From positions 678,971 through 742,970 of the forward strand of contig NZ_QCXX01000001.1 in NCBI RefSeq assembly GCF_003071065.1: DNA of 64,000 nt, read 5' to 3'. The stretch is from Sphingobacterium athyrii (GTDB lineage Bacteria; Bacteroidota; Bacteroidia; Sphingobacteriales; Sphingobacteriaceae). The notes beneath the pieces were generated by a model. It was not told the DNA's origin and did no database searches. It saw nothing but the letters and a program-made list of their open reading frames with translations. The translations under genes and the position numbers were made by a program. Of this stretch, positions 7,647-17,431 are shown piece by piece. The first letter of the stretch is position 1, and each line of letters opens with the position of its first letter.

Positions 7647-8561
7647 TTACCTTCCGAACGTATCATAATTATCGGTCGCATACTTCTCAAATCTCGTGAG
7701 AAGAGCAATATTATCTTTTTCCAACGGACTCAGTTCCGCACTTACATCTTTCGAAACCGGCACGTACCAATCTACCGGATCAAAGAACTGACGAATAGAA
7801 GGTTTAGTAAATGCATAACCATGCCGTGCAAAAATCGTATTTCGGATAATCTCCAGATCTAATTTTTTTAAGTTTTTCAAGTCTTTCTCTGCCAATTTTT
7901 GTTTAGAGGCATTTATACTGAATACTGCCGGGGATGCAGACCGATAATATTCCATCACATAGGTATAAGTCGAATCACCGTCTTGATCTGTCGCTTCTTT
8001 CTTTTTCGAATTGATCCAATCGACCAAAGTTCCATATTCTTCATCTTGATTATTTAACATCAGATTGGGATTATAGGCAAACTGTTTCTTTAATAACTTG
8101 AAATTTCTTTTTTTAATTTTCACGCTCTGGTCATAGGCAACCCAGTTACCGATCAATGTATCATCCCTCAGTTTTATTTCAAAACGACCATCTGATTTTT
8201 TATCCCCAGGTTCATCTAACAGTAGCTGCATGGCATTCCCCTCGCCCTCAAGTTTCCCCGTCAGCGAACGTAGATTCCCTTTGACCACATTCTGACCAAA
8301 AACATTCCCTTTATCGGTAATTTTTTTTATGGTCAGGTTTATTTTTGGATTATAATCTGTCGTTGGAAGGCCCTCTCCATCTTCAAGTAAATTTTCATCG
8401 ATCACAAAATCGCCCACCCAATTGCCATAAAGCTCCTGATGCGCTTCACGCTCGAGAACAACGGAATCTTTTGCTTTAGGCTCAAGGGCCTTCTTATTTG
8501 TTCTATCCTTACAACCGATCAGGGCAGAAAGCGCTAACAATAAATAAATATTCCTTTTCAT
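7647..8561 (-). CDS. Lipoprotein with C-terminal YARHG domain
   Basis: 304 residues beginning with a lipoprotein signal (LLLALSALIGC, cysteine at about residue 16), so the mature protein is anchored in a membrane and faces the periplasm or surface. Residues of about 45-150 form a beta-rich module with 'LYGNWVGDF' and 'LIGNWVAYDQ', two similar strands. The C-terminus has a YARHG-type domain: IIRNTIFARHGYAF, then FFDPVDWYVPV and LSPLEKDNIALL. This extracellular domain has no known activity. It lies 42 bases after the DUF2306 gene in the same direction. Confidence 0.75.
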   Translation of the reverse strand: MKRNIYLLLALSALIGCKDRTNKKALEPKAKDSVVLEREAHQELYGNWVGDFVIDENLLEDGEGLPTTDYNPKINLTIKKITDKGNVFGQNVVKGNLRSLTGKLEGEGNAMQLLLDEPGDKKSDGRFEIKLRDDTLIGNWVAYDQSVKIKKRNFKLLKKQFAYNPNLMLNNQDEEYGTLVDWINSKKKEATDQDGDSTYTYVMEYYRSASPAVFSINASKQKLAEKDLKNLKKLDLEIIRNTIFARHGYAFTKPSIRQFFDPVDWYVPVSKDVSAELSPLEKDNIALLTRFEKYATDNYDTFGR

Positions 8562-8603
8562 TTTATTATAATTTGTTTTATTAAATAAATGAGTTCATGC
8601 CAT

Positions 8604-9272
8604 TTATAAGTCGGGTAGACCATAATGGTTTTGTAAATTATGATTTTTTCGATAAATAATAAACTCTACAAGTAATAAATTAGGAACCCAGCCCAACCAG
8701 GCGATAATCTGATAAAGATCCATCGGATTGGGATGAAAGAGATAGACCAGAATCACCTTCCAAAAGCGTAATGTAAGTGCTGAACAGGTCAGGGCAAAAC
8801 TCCGCAGCATAAAATCACGGTGAAGATTAATTTTTCTCTGAACTGCCAGACGCACTGCCTGCCATGTAAAATAGAACCATCCCAGTGCGAGCAACTCAAA
8901 CGAAATGATTGCAAATACCCCGCCGTTGGCGACAGAGCCAATCAAAGCACCAGAAGGTGCTGCAAATCCCAAAATACTGACGACATACATGTAGCCGATC
9001 GTCCGGTGTAGTCGGGGGCGTTTCTTCAGTAAGCCTAAATTAAATTGGGTAAAACCAGCGGGCAAAGCAAGGATTGCGGTGCAGACATGGGTGTAAAAAG
9101 CATACTTGTACCACCAAAGCTCCTCAATTTCAGTTTGTTTGATCATGAGAAAATTTGCATCTAATGCAAAACTGTGGTAGCGCCAAGTAATTTCCGCCAT
9201 CAGCGTACAGCTGTAAGCAAAAATCAAAAGCCAAAATCCATTCAATATCGAAATTTGGACTTTTTTTTCCAT
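8604..9272 (-). CDS. DUF2306 integral membrane protein
   Basis: 222 residues with about six hydrophobic segments. RPRLHRTIGYMYV and KINLHRDFMLRSFALT are the conserved His/Arg segments of the DUF2306 family. Two histidines on transmembrane helices are reminiscent of heme or quinone binding, but no function is established. Its start is 7 bases from the stop of the upstream permease gene, so they are almost certainly co-transcribed. Confidence 0.75.
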   Translation of the reverse strand: MEKKVQISILNGFWLLIFAYSCTLMAEITWRYHSFALDANFLMIKQTEIEELWWYKYAFYTHVCTAILALPAGFTQFNLGLLKKRPRLHRTIGYMYVVSILGFAAPSGALIGSVANGGVFAIISFELLALGWFYFTWQAVRLAVQRKINLHRDFMLRSFALTCSALTLRFWKVILVYLFHPNPMDLYQIIAWLGWVPNLLLVEFIIYRKNHNLQNHYGLPDL

Positions 9273-9279
9273 GACGAGT

Positions 9280-10524
9280 TTATTTACTACGAATTGCTTC
9301 GACAGGATCCAACCGCGAGGCCATTAAAGCCGGAACTATCCCTGATATTAGGCCAATAAAGGTCGAAAGAGAAACCGTAAGAATAACCATCTTTAAGCTG
9401 ACAACAATGGCCACGCCAGTCGCCAATTGAACGATAAAAGCCAGAAAATAAACAACGACAAGACCTATCCCGCCCCCTAGTAAACAAAGCACGATAGACT
9501 CAATGAGAAACTGCGATAAGATGAAGAAGTTTTTAGCGCCTAATGCTTTTTGGATTCCAATAATATGTGTTCGTTCCTTGACGCTGACAAACATGATATT
9601 CGCGATACCAAAACCACCAACTAAAATAGAAAAAATACCAATGGAAAAACCAGCAAGATTGATGATACCAAAAAGCTGATCCAAAGCGCCCGTAATCATC
9701 GTTGTCTGGTTAATGGAAAAGTTTTCTTCACGTTGCGGGGCAATGCGACGGATCGAACGCATCAATGTTTTTGCTTCACTTTCCGCCTCCCCCAAGGTAT
9801 AATTCGACTTGATCACCATGGCTATACTCGGCGAGAAATTATCATAATTGACAAGATTGCGGGCCAATTCAAAAGGAATAAAAGCCGTATCATCAGGCGA
9901 TGTATTGATCAATACGCCGTTACCTTCTTTTTTTAACACACCGATAACCTGAATCTTCCTGCCCAACATACTGATATACTTCCCTACGGGCTCCTCATTT
10001 GGAAAAAGACCCTCTGCGATGTTGGCTCCTAATACCGTTACAAGAGCGCCACTTCTGGATTCACTTTCGGCAAAGTATCGACCGTCAACAATATTTAAGT
10101 TTTGGATATATAGATTTTCATAGGTAGCTGCATTTACGGAAGAGCCTTGGGCCGAATTGTTCTTATATTTAATCGTCGTATTGCCGATATTGATCATATA
10201 CGCCATATACTCGGCCGTGGTCATACGACTTCTTAAATCCTGGTAATTATTATAGGTAGGTTCGGGCCTATTCAAATATTTCCACCAAGGGTAATTGGGA
10301 CCGCCATCCCAGGGCCATTTTTCGATATAAAGCGTCTTACTGCCGATTTTCTTGACAGATTCCTCAATATTATTTCGTAAGGTATCTACCGCTGAAAACA
10401 CACCTATAATGGTAAAAATACCGATGGTCACGCCCAGCAAGGAAAGCAAGGTACGTGTACGATTGTCCTTTAATGCCGAAAACGCAAACTGACAACTTTC
10501 CAATATTAATCGAAGGAATAACAT
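9280..10524 (-). CDS. MacB/FtsX-type ABC transporter permease
   Basis: 414-residue inner-membrane permease of the MacB/LolC type. One transmembrane helix near residue 30 (LLSLLGVTIGIFTIIGVFSAV) is followed by a large periplasmic MacB_PCD domain (about 50-270) and three C-terminal helices, ending in the conserved PALMASRLDPVEAIR. Proteins of this type do not transport through the membrane directly; they couple ATP hydrolysis to extraction of lipoproteins, peptides or antibiotics via TolC-like partners. No ATPase gene is adjacent, so it must use one encoded elsewhere. It is the first gene of a unit continuing into DUF2306 and the YARHG lipoprotein. Confidence 0.88.
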   Translation of the reverse strand: MLFLRLILESCQFAFSALKDNRTRTLLSLLGVTIGIFTIIGVFSAVDTLRNNIEESVKKIGSKTLYIEKWPWDGGPNYPWWKYLNRPEPTYNNYQDLRSRMTTAEYMAYMINIGNTTIKYKNNSAQGSSVNAATYENLYIQNLNIVDGRYFAESESRSGALVTVLGANIAEGLFPNEEPVGKYISMLGRKIQVIGVLKKEGNGVLINTSPDDTAFIPFELARNLVNYDNFSPSIAMVIKSNYTLGEAESEAKTLMRSIRRIAPQREENFSINQTTMITGALDQLFGIINLAGFSIGIFSILVGGFGIANIMFVSVKERTHIIGIQKALGAKNFFILSQFLIESIVLCLLGGGIGLVVVYFLAFIVQLATGVAIVVSLKMVILTVSLSTFIGLISGIVPALMASRLDPVEAIRSK

Positions 10525-10605
10525 AATTGCATTCTAAAATACAATATAGTTTTGATTTAATGTCAAAATCAATAAAAATATATGTATAAATTAGAAATAA
10601 GGCCT

Positions 10606-10633
10606 TTTGATACCCAAAAAAGTTATAACTTTG
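10606..10633 (+). promoter_or_regulatory. Possible queA promoter
   Basis: TAACTTTG at 10626-10633 matches the -7 element exactly. The nearest TTTG (10606-10609) leaves a spacer of only 16 bases, shorter than usual, so the -33 assignment is weak. Confidence 0.4.
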
Positions 10634-10708
10634 TATGCTTTTTGCAACCTAGTATTTAGTGCACTGTAATGCACTGAAAGGCAGACATTAATATATATAT
10701 CATTAAAG

Positions 10709-11758
10709 ATGAAGTTATCTCAATTTAAATTCAACTTACCAGAATCACTACTTGCTTCTGAACCTTCTGAAAATCGTGACGAATCGCGTTTGATGGTCTT
10801 ACATCGGGATACTGGTAAAATTGAACACAAAATTTTCAAAGATGTATTGGACTATTTTGACGATAAAGACGTCATGATATTAAACAATACAAAAGTTTTT
10901 CCAGCGCGCCTATATGGTAATAAAGAAAAAACTGGAGCTACGATTGAAGTTTTCTTGTTACGCGAATTGAACAACGAGCTTCGTCTTTGGGATGTATTGG
11001 TTGATCCCGCACGTAAAATCCGTGTTGGCAACAAATTGTATTTCGGTGATGATGACCTATTGGTCGCCGAGGTTGTTGACAATACGACTTCACGTGGACG
11101 TACAATCAGATTCCTATTCGAGGGTACCGACGAAGAATTCCGTCGCAACATTGAGATTTTGGGTGAAACGCCACTTCCTAAATATATCAAACGTAAAGCA
11201 ACTCCAGAGGACAAATTCCGTTACCAAACTATTTATGCCAAAAATGAAGGCGCTGTTGCAGCACCTACAGCCGGTCTTCACTTTTCCCGTGAATTAATGA
11301 AGCGTTTGGAACTTAAAGGTGTGGATTTCGCCGAAGTTACATTACATGTGGGTCTTGGCACCTTCCGTACTGTCGAAGTGGAAGATTTGACTAAACATAA
11401 AATGGATTCGGAGCAATTCATTATTACAGATGAAGCTGCAAAAGTAGTGAACAAGGCAATTGACAATAAACGTCGCGTATGTGCTGTTGGAACTACATCC
11501 ATGCGTGCGATTGAATCCTCTGTGTCCGCAGATCATCACTTAAAGGCTGCTTCAGATTGGACAAGTAAGTTCATCTACCCTCCTTATGATTTCAGCATTG
11601 CAAATTCAATGATTACCAATTTCCATACACCGGAATCTACGTTATTGGTAATGATCGCAGCATTCGCGGGATATGAGAATGTAATGAATGCCTATGAGGT
11701 TGCTGTAAAAGAAAAATACAGATTCTACAGCTACGGGGATGCGATGTTGATCATCTAA
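10709..11758 (+). CDS. queA: S-adenosylmethionine:tRNA ribosyltransferase-isomerase (QueA)
   Basis: Transfers and rearranges the ribose of SAM onto preQ1 at position 34 of tRNA to make epoxyqueuosine, the penultimate step of queuosine synthesis. The 349-residue protein is full length, starting [19 protein letters not shown]. It contains conserved blocks [35 protein letters not shown], and a C-terminal [21 protein letters not shown] monocistronic unit is suggested by divergent neighbours upstream and a terminator downstream. queE is in the same window but not adjacent. Confidence 0.96.
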   Translation: MKLSQFKFNLPESLLASEPSENRDESRLMVLHRDTGKIEHKIFKDVLDYFDDKDVMILNNTKVFPARLYGNKEKTGATIEVFLLRELNNELRLWDVLVDPARKIRVGNKLYFGDDDLLVAEVVDNTTSRGRTIRFLFEGTDEEFRRNIEILGETPLPKYIKRKATPEDKFRYQTIYAKNEGAVAAPTAGLHFSRELMKRLELKGVDFAEVTLHVGLGTFRTVEVEDLTKHKMDSEQFIITDEAAKVVNKAIDNKRRVCAVGTTSMRAIESSVSADHHLKAASDWTSKFIYPPYDFSIANSMITNFHTPESTLLVMIAAFAGYENVMNAYEVAVKEKYRFYSYGDAMLII

Positions 11759-11784
11759 ACAGAATAGATTAAAAATAGCTTGAA

Positions 11785-11818
11785 ACGTGGGTAGCTTGTA
11801 AACTATCCACGTTTTTTT
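11785..11818 (+). terminator. Terminator after queA
   Basis: ACGTGGGTAG (11785-11794) pairs with CTATCCACGT (11803-11812), with one G-T pair, and is followed by a seven-base T-run. It separates queA from ispD. Confidence 0.85.
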
Positions 11819-11843
11819 AAATAAAAACACGCCATATCTGTCT

Positions 11844-12530
11844 ATGAACTTTGTCATTATCGTTGCCGCCGGAACCGGAAGTCGTATGAACAGCGACTTA
11901 CCGAAACAGTTTCTTGATTTAAACGGTGTACCGGTGATTATGCATACCATCGATCATTTTCATCAGTCATCAACGATTTCGGAGATTATCTTGGTCATCA
12001 GCAAAGAAATGGAGCAATTCTGGACAGATTTATGTCTAAAACAGCATTATCGCACGCCAGTTCATTTGGCTTTTGGCGGTGATACTCGTTTCGCAAGTGT
12101 AAAAAATGGCCTTGCATATATCCAGGAAAATTTTGAATTAGGAACAAATGATTATATTGCCGTCCATGACGGTGCCCGTCCCATTATCTCTAGTTCTTTA
12201 ATTGCTCGGGCATTCCAGGGGGCATACGAACATCAAGCCATTGTCCTAGCGCAAAAGAGTATTGAATCGGTCCGGACCGGCAACAGTACATCAAATAATG
12301 CCGTCGATCGAAATCAGGTTTGGTTGGTACAGACCCCTCAGGTATTCCATGCTGACTTGCTAACACGAGCCTATTGCCAAAAAGAGGATCCTTTGTTTAC
12401 GGATGATGCCTCAGTGGTCGAAAAACTGGGCAATCGCATTGCTATTGTTGAAGGCGATGCAAAAAATATTAAAATCACCTATCCACAAGATCTACAAATT
12501 GCCCAGTTTTATTTGAACCTGATTAAATAG
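11844..12530 (+). CDS. ispD: 2-C-methyl-D-erythritol 4-phosphate cytidylyltransferase (IspD)
   Basis: Third enzyme of the MEP isoprenoid pathway, making CDP-methylerythritol from MEP and CTP. It is 228 residues with the nucleotide-binding AAGTGSRMNSDLPKQFLDLNG at the N-terminus, here seen as AAGTGSRM and LPKQF. AVHDGARP is the second signature, followed by the C-terminal TDDASVVEKLG and IKITYPQDL. No fused IspF domain is present. The gene begins 26 bases after the queA terminator. Confidence 0.95.
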   Translation: MNFVIIVAAGTGSRMNSDLPKQFLDLNGVPVIMHTIDHFHQSSTISEIILVISKEMEQFWTDLCLKQHYRTPVHLAFGGDTRFASVKNGLAYIQENFELGTNDYIAVHDGARPIISSSLIARAFQGAYEHQAIVLAQKSIESVRTGNSTSNNAVDRNQVWLVQTPQVFHADLLTRAYCQKEDPLFTDDASVVEKLGNRIAIVEGDAKNIKITYPQDLQIAQFYLNLIK

Positions 12531-12538
12531 TGAATTGA

Positions 12539-12694
12539 TTATGCGTTACCCCGAATGACGCGCAACAGCACGACAATAATGGCAATGACCAAAAGGATGT
12601 GGATAATGTTGTTTCCGGCTGCATAACCTCCAAAAAAACTGATCGCCCAGATGATCACTAAAATAACGGCGATGATGTACAATAAGTTTCCCAT
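12539..12694 (-). CDS. Small Lmo0937-type membrane protein, 51 aa
   Basis: A 51-codon frame starting MGNLLYIIAVILVIIWAIS, with two transmembrane helices around a glycine/asparagine turn (GGYAAGNN) and ending LLRVIRGNA. This layout matches the small Lmo0937-family proteins seen widely in bacteria (family knowledge); function is unknown. The stop lies 8 bases beyond the end of convergent ispD. It is short enough to be omitted by default gene calling. Confidence 0.75.
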   Translation of the reverse strand: MGNLLYIIAVILVIIWAISFFGGYAAGNNIIHILLVIAIIVVLLRVIRGNA

Positions 12695-12764
12695 TTCTTT
12701 ATAATTTAATACCTTATTCTGTTTTATATAGGTATAACAACAAGAAATGCACTAAAGTTTTATA

Positions 12765-13541
12765 TTAAATGGATTCGTCAAGATTGATCTGCAATCGATC
12801 GTAAGCGAGGTATATATTGGGCGGTAGTTCTTCCGACACCTCCGCATGTAACCCCATCCGATGCCCAATATGTGTAAAATAGGTCTTATCAGCATTAATA
12901 TCCTCTGCAAATGTTATTGCCTCCTGCAGGGTTAGATGGGAAATATGGGATTCTTTTTGGAGTGCATTGACGACCAAAATTTTTACACCTTTCAGTAACT
13001 TCCTGGATTCTTCGGAGATAAATTTTGCATCGGTAATGTAGGCAAAATCATCTATCCTAAATCCAAGCACAGGCATTTTATAATGCAATACCTCGAGCGG
13101 CATAATCTCTTTTCCAAATAGAAATAATGGCTCCCCTGCTTTTATTTCTTCTAAATCCAATCGCGGAGCTCCGGGATATTTAATTTCAGTAAAGGCGTAG
13201 TAAAATTCACGTTTTAGGGCTTCATGAAGTGCTGCTGTCCCATAAATAGCAATGGAAGAATGCTGCTGATAATTAAACGCCCGTACATCATCCAGCCCGG
13301 CTATATGATCTTTGTGCGGATGTGTCATCAATACGGCATCCAGATGCAGTACTTTTTCACGCAACATCTGATAGCGAAAATCAGGACCGGTATCGACCAC
13401 AAGCGTATGATCATTATATTCAATAAGAATAGAAGAACGTAATCGCTTATCATGTTTGTCCTGAGATTGACAGACCTGACATTGGCACGCAATAACGGGT
13501 ACCCCTTGTGATGTTCCGGTTCCTAAAAATGTTATTCTCAA
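12765..13541 (-). CDS. MBL-fold metallo-hydrolase, PhnP-like
   Basis: 258-residue metallo-beta-lactamase-fold hydrolase. The metal-binding motif is THPHKDH (H74, H76, D78, H79), with DTGPDF earlier and further candidate ligands in YITDAKF and FTHIGHR. An N-terminal LGTGTSQGVP and three cysteines at 19, 21 and 24 (CQCQVC) recall PhnP phosphodiesterases, where Cys residues hold a structural zinc. No phosphonate genes are near, so PhnP function is unlikely; a cyclic phosphodiester or nuclease substrate is possible. It overlaps the small upstream gene by 4 bases. Confidence 0.82.
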   Translation of the reverse strand: MRITFLGTGTSQGVPVIACQCQVCQSQDKHDKRLRSSILIEYNDHTLVVDTGPDFRYQMLREKVLHLDAVLMTHPHKDHIAGLDDVRAFNYQQHSSIAIYGTAALHEALKREFYYAFTEIKYPGAPRLDLEEIKAGEPLFLFGKEIMPLEVLHYKMPVLGFRIDDFAYITDAKFISEESRKLLKGVKILVVNALQKESHISHLTLQEAITFAEDINADKTYFTHIGHRMGLHAEVSEELPPNIYLAYDRLQINLDESI

Positions 13542-13810
13542 ACTATTGTCTTTGATTTCAATACCTCTTCATAAATCGGGAAAAGTTTTTCAGAAATAAC
13601 CTCTGAATCAATTTCCACTTCCAATAAAATATTCCATAAGGACTGGATTTTTATCTCCAGATTGGAAAACTTATTCACGACTACAACCTTTGTCGCCTGC
13701 AACATGCAGGCCCCGGTGCGGAATGAACCTTTTTCATACCTTACTTTAAAGCCCTGTTCTTTAAAAAACTCCTCTATCTTTGTTAAACTACTCTGTGTAA
13801 ACGGCAACAA
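13538..13810 (-). CDS. Hypothetical protein, 90 aa
   Basis: A small protein with no recognised domain, of alternating charged and hydrophobic residues (KIEEFFKEQGFKVRYEKGSF) and no signal or membrane segment. Its last bases overlap the start of the MBL hydrolase gene (ATGA), so translation is probably coupled and the two products may work together. Predicted as cytoplasmic alpha/beta. Confidence 0.6.
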   Translation of the reverse strand: MLPFTQSSLTKIEEFFKEQGFKVRYEKGSFRTGACMLQATKVVVVNKFSNLEIKIQSLWNILLEVEIDSEVISEKLFPIYEEVLKSKTIV

Positions 13811-13965
13811 AATCTCTCCTTCTTTTTAGTTTTTTTCTCAGTATTCCAAACTTAGATAAATTTGCCTTTATATACAAATAAATTCACTTACACACATTTT
13901 TCAGGTGTTTAAAATGCGATTTCAAAAACAGCAATAGCACGGGATATTTTCGTTATTTCCGGGTA

Positions 13966-15093
13966 TCAATCGACTAGTTTAAGAAGCTCATTTCCAAAGG
14001 TGTCCCAGCTATATTTTTTCTTTTCGTCTAGAATGTTTGTCCGGAATTGAGCTTCCTTATCGTGACGATAGAAAGATACGATTCCATTGACGATACTGCC
14101 CACATTGGGTTCAACGACATAACCTACGCTGCCGTCCTGTACCAGTTCGGGCAAACCGCCTACATTGCTCACGATCATGGGTAAATCAAAGTGATAGGCA
14201 ACCTGCGTAATTCCACTTTGTGTTGCAGTTCGATAAGGCAACACAACACAATCAGCAGCCGAGAAATACCGGCCAACCTCCTGATTGGGAATAAAATCAG
14301 TATGCATGTAAATCACATCCTCCAAATGATATTTTTGGATAAGTGCCAAATAAGGTGTTGGGTCTCCGTAAAACTCCCCGGCCAATAGTAACTTGATATT
14401 TAGTTCCCGAACCCGAGGGTCCGCTAAGGCTTCCAGTAATAGATCCAGGCCCTTATATTGTCGAATAAACCCAAAAAATAGAATAACACGATCCTCCTGT
14501 TGAATATTGAGCAACTTGCGGGACTCAGCTTTACTCATGTGAAGACCATAATTATCATATAAAGGATGAGGTGTATAAACAGCTGGCATCTGTGGACTAA
14601 ACATCTTTAAGTCAGCGAGTACACTTTTGCTCATGGTGACACAGGCATCCACAGATTTCAAAAAATAGCGGATCAGAAATTTATCTCCAAAACGCTGTTC
14701 ATGCGGAATAATGTTATCCGCAATACAGACGATCTTGGTGTATTTATTTTTTCGCACCTGTCGTTGAATTGTACCTAAGCAGGGACCAAAAAACGGCATC
14801 CAAAAACGGACGATAAGTAGATCATATCGAGCCTGCCGGAGTTCCCTTCCTATCCTAAACCAGTTCAAAGGGTTGATCGAATTAACTTTCGTTTTAATAT
14901 TCAGATCGGGTGGCGCCGGTTCATCGGAGAATTGGGATTTGCCCGGAAACAGAAAGTTGGGATATTGTAAAGTGAATGAGTAAATATCCACCTCATGCCC
15001 CAATTCTTGAAAGTGGGATGCCAGTCGTTCGTTAAAAGAAGCGATCCCTCCTCCCCTTAAAGGGTATGCGGACCCAAGAATCACAATGCGCAT
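13966..15093 (-). CDS. Glycosyltransferase family 4-type (GT-B)
   Basis: 375-residue retaining GT-B glycosyltransferase. The N-terminal acceptor domain starts ILGSAYPLRGGGIASFNERLA with the glycine-rich loop. The C-terminal donor domain (from about residue 190) has VILFFGFIRQYKGLDLLLEA and the nucleotide-sugar signature region LPYRTATQSGITQVAYHF...SNVGGLPELV. It is the last gene of a five-gene operon, 5 bases after the GT2 gene, so both probably serve the same surface glycan or glycolipid. Donor and acceptor are not predictable here. Confidence 0.85.
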   Translation of the reverse strand: MRIVILGSAYPLRGGGIASFNERLASHFQELGHEVDIYSFTLQYPNFLFPGKSQFSDEPAPPDLNIKTKVNSINPLNWFRIGRELRQARYDLLIVRFWMPFFGPCLGTIQRQVRKNKYTKIVCIADNIIPHEQRFGDKFLIRYFLKSVDACVTMSKSVLADLKMFSPQMPAVYTPHPLYDNYGLHMSKAESRKLLNIQQEDRVILFFGFIRQYKGLDLLLEALADPRVRELNIKLLLAGEFYGDPTPYLALIQKYHLEDVIYMHTDFIPNQEVGRYFSAADCVVLPYRTATQSGITQVAYHFDLPMIVSNVGGLPELVQDGSVGYVVEPNVGSIVNGIVSFYRHDKEAQFRTNILDEKKKYSWDTFGNELLKLVD

Positions 15094-15098
15094 AGGAA

Positions 15099-16064
15099 TT
15101 AAATGACTTTTTCGATTTGATACTCATTCCGGTCCGAACTACTTCTCGAAACCAGCTCGGCCAAAAATCCTGTCAAAAACAATTGGGTACCTAAAATGAT
15201 CGCCGTCAGCGCAAAGAAAAATAATGGCTGATCGGTTATATCCCTAAAGGGTGTACCACTAGCTATACTCATCAATTTGTGGCAGATCAAATAGATTGAA
15301 ATAAATAAACCTGCGAGGAAACTTATAACCCCCATAACGCCAAAAAAATGCATCGGCCGTTTGGCAAATTTTCCGACAAAGAATATCGACAGCAAGTCTA
15401 AAAAACCTTTAACAAAGCGTCCCGGTCCAAATTTTGTTGTACCGTATTTACGTGGATAATGTTGAACAATTTGTTCCTGAATATTCGTAAATCCTGCCCA
15501 TTTTGCAATAACGGGAATATAGCGGTGCATTTCGCCGTAAACTTCGATATTCTTAACTACTTCTTTCTTATAAGCTTTGAGACCGCAGTTGAAATCATGT
15601 AGATTATGAATACCTGACATTGATCTGGTCACCCCATTGAATAGTTTGGTCGGAATTGTCTTTGTCAATGGATCATACCGCTTTTGTTTCCAACCCGAGA
15701 CCAGATCGGCTCCCTTATTCATAATTCGGTCGTATAACTCCGGAATTTCATCGGGGCTATCCTGCAAGTCCGCATCCATGGTGATGACCACATCGCCCTG
15801 GGCTGCTGCAAATCCAACATTTAAAGCAGCGGATTTACCATAGTTACGTCTGAATTTAATGGCTGAAATATTGCCATTTTGTACTTTCAATTCTTCAATG
15901 ATCTTCCAGGAATTATCCTTGCTCCCATCATCGACCAAAATAATTTCGTAAGAGAAGTGATTAGCCGTCATAACCCGGTCAATCCAGGCCGTCAATTCGG
16001 GCAAAGATTCTTCTTCATTAAATAATGGAACAACAACAGAAATATCCATGTGAATGTTAATCAT
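15099..16064 (-). CDS. Glycosyltransferase family 2, GtrB/DPM-like
   Basis: 321-residue inverting GT2 enzyme of the polyprenyl-phosphate type. VVVPLFNEEESLPEL begins the GT-A domain; the metal-binding and catalytic region is DADLQDSPDEIPEL, and DDGSKDNSW precedes it. Two C-terminal transmembrane helices (about 235-260 and 275-300) place the active site at the inner membrane face, as in GtrB/ArnC, which charge undecaprenyl phosphate with a sugar. A start at the internal Met (16049) would begin directly at the catalytic domain and is equally plausible. Co-transcribed with the GT4 gene. Confidence 0.87.
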   Translation of the reverse strand: MINIHMDISVVVPLFNEEESLPELTAWIDRVMTANHFSYEIILVDDGSKDNSWKIIEELKVQNGNISAIKFRRNYGKSAALNVGFAAAQGDVVITMDADLQDSPDEIPELYDRIMNKGADLVSGWKQKRYDPLTKTIPTKLFNGVTRSMSGIHNLHDFNCGLKAYKKEVVKNIEVYGEMHRYIPVIAKWAGFTNIQEQIVQHYPRKYGTTKFGPGRFVKGFLDLLSIFFVGKFAKRPMHFFGVMGVISFLAGLFISIYLICHKLMSIASGTPFRDITDQPLFFFALTAIILGTQLFLTGFLAELVSRSSSDRNEYQIEKVI

Positions 16065-16148
16065 GCTAAAAATGTACTATTTTAATACAAACAAAGGTAT
16101 TACTTTTCTCAGCAATACCTTATGCACTATATTTTATTTTATAAAAAT

Positions 16149-16751
16149 CTACTTGACAGGCTGAGCGAATACTGGTTTTTCTTTTTTTGAAAGCGCAGAC
16201 AATAGCAATGCAAAAACAAATTGAAACAACAATGTAATGGCCAAGCCTTTAAAGATCTGACCCAAGGTTATCTTTCCAATGGCTTCGACTTGTTTTTCCA
16301 GCTCGGCTACCCTTGAATCAATCACGTTATCTGGAATATTATTCTTTTCCATATACTCAATGGTCAGATTAATGGTATGCGTTAACACTTTTTCCTGCAA
16401 TTCTGTATTAACAAAATTAACATATATCTGTGTTCCAATGGTTGAAATAATAGTCGAAATAGCCAGCATCAAAAATATCGTTTTCAATGCTATTGAAAAG
16501 CTCCAGTAACCGCCGTTTGCTTTTCTTAAAGCGAAAGCAAACACCGCAGAGATAATCGCAAAGACACCTGTATTGACAACAAACTCCAGAGCCATAACTG
16601 ACCAAAAGGAATCTAGCCTCGGCACAATATTCATAATGCCCAAGCCTAAAACAAAAGAAATCACGCCCAGAACGACGCCATAGATAATACTCTTTTTCTT
16701 GTCAATTACCGCGTCAAATCCGGCATTGCTGGGGTTAATTGAATCTGTCAT
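16149..16751 (-). CDS. DUF4199 membrane protein
   Basis: 200 residues with four predicted transmembrane helices (about 22-42, 52-75, 85-105 and 168-190) and a soluble loop between the third and fourth. The pattern matches DUF4199, a Bacteroidota family of unknown function frequently found next to polyprenyl-phosphate glycosyltransferases of the kind encoded downstream (family knowledge). It starts 2 bases after the upstream gene. It may help position the GT2 enzyme or its lipid carrier; that is inference. Confidence 0.8.
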   Translation of the reverse strand: MTDSINPSNAGFDAVIDKKKSIIYGVVLGVISFVLGLGIMNIVPRLDSFWSVMALEFVVNTGVFAIISAVFAFALRKANGGYWSFSIALKTIFLMLAISTIISTIGTQIYVNFVNTELQEKVLTHTINLTIEYMEKNNIPDNVIDSRVAELEKQVEAIGKITLGQIFKGLAITLLFQFVFALLLSALSKKEKPVFAQPVK

Positions 16752-16753
16752 AA

Positions 16754-17428
16754 TTATTTATTATAATAAGTGCTAAGAACCTTATAAAGAGCCAAATCAA
16801 ATGCTTTATTGTTCGATACCGCAGCGTATTCTTCAAATTGTTGATCATTTGGTTTTAACTCACTAAAGAAACTCATTATGGGATAGAACAGTTCATATAC
16901 CTCACTTCGAGGATTAACTCCCTTGGCGACTTTGGCTATTTCGGCATACGGGCTATCCACTAGAATCTGATTTGCAATGATATCCTCATAGATTTCATGT
17001 TCATCCTGAAACTCATCTTCATCAACCAATAAAAACTCTTTTAAGAAATCATCCAATTCGGGTTCAATCTCGTCATCTTTACATTCACCTAAATATAGAA
17101 AAATATTCAATAATTCAGTTCCACGATCTATGGTCTCGTCTTCAATAGCTTCCCATTCTTCAGAATCCAGGTAGTCATCTTCCAGCTTGAGCACATCATT
17201 AGAAAAGAAATTCATCAATAGTAAGTCAACATAGACTTCACGAAGTTCATCAAACAAAGGATAATCGTCAAAAGACTGATCCAGAAGTTCCAATTTCTCC
17301 AGATAGGTAGCTTCAGTATTGAATACTTGAATGATTTTCGTCAGAAATTCTGGGGCCGTTTCAATCCCGTCAACTTTTCCATAATTTAAAATACCTGCTT
17401 CAACAGCAGCTTTTATGTTTGCTTCCAT
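16754..17428 (-). CDS. Hypothetical acidic protein
   Basis: 224 residues, strongly acidic (runs such as EWEAIEDETIDRG and DEDEFQDEHEIYED), mostly helical, with no signal or membrane segment and no domain I recognise. It is locked between the dihydroorotase-like gene (3 bases upstream) and DUF4199 (2 bases downstream), so it is translated with the operon. Probably a cytoplasmic protein conserved in this lineage. Confidence 0.6.
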   Translation of the reverse strand: MEANIKAAVEAGILNYGKVDGIETAPEFLTKIIQVFNTEATYLEKLELLDQSFDDYPLFDELREVYVDLLLMNFFSNDVLKLEDDYLDSEEWEAIEDETIDRGTELLNIFLYLGECKDDEIEPELDDFLKEFLLVDEDEFQDEHEIYEDIIANQILVDSPYAEIAKVAKGVNPRSEVYELFYPIMSFFSELKPNDQQFEEYAAVSNNKAFDLALYKVLSTYYNK

Positions 17429-17431
17429 GGT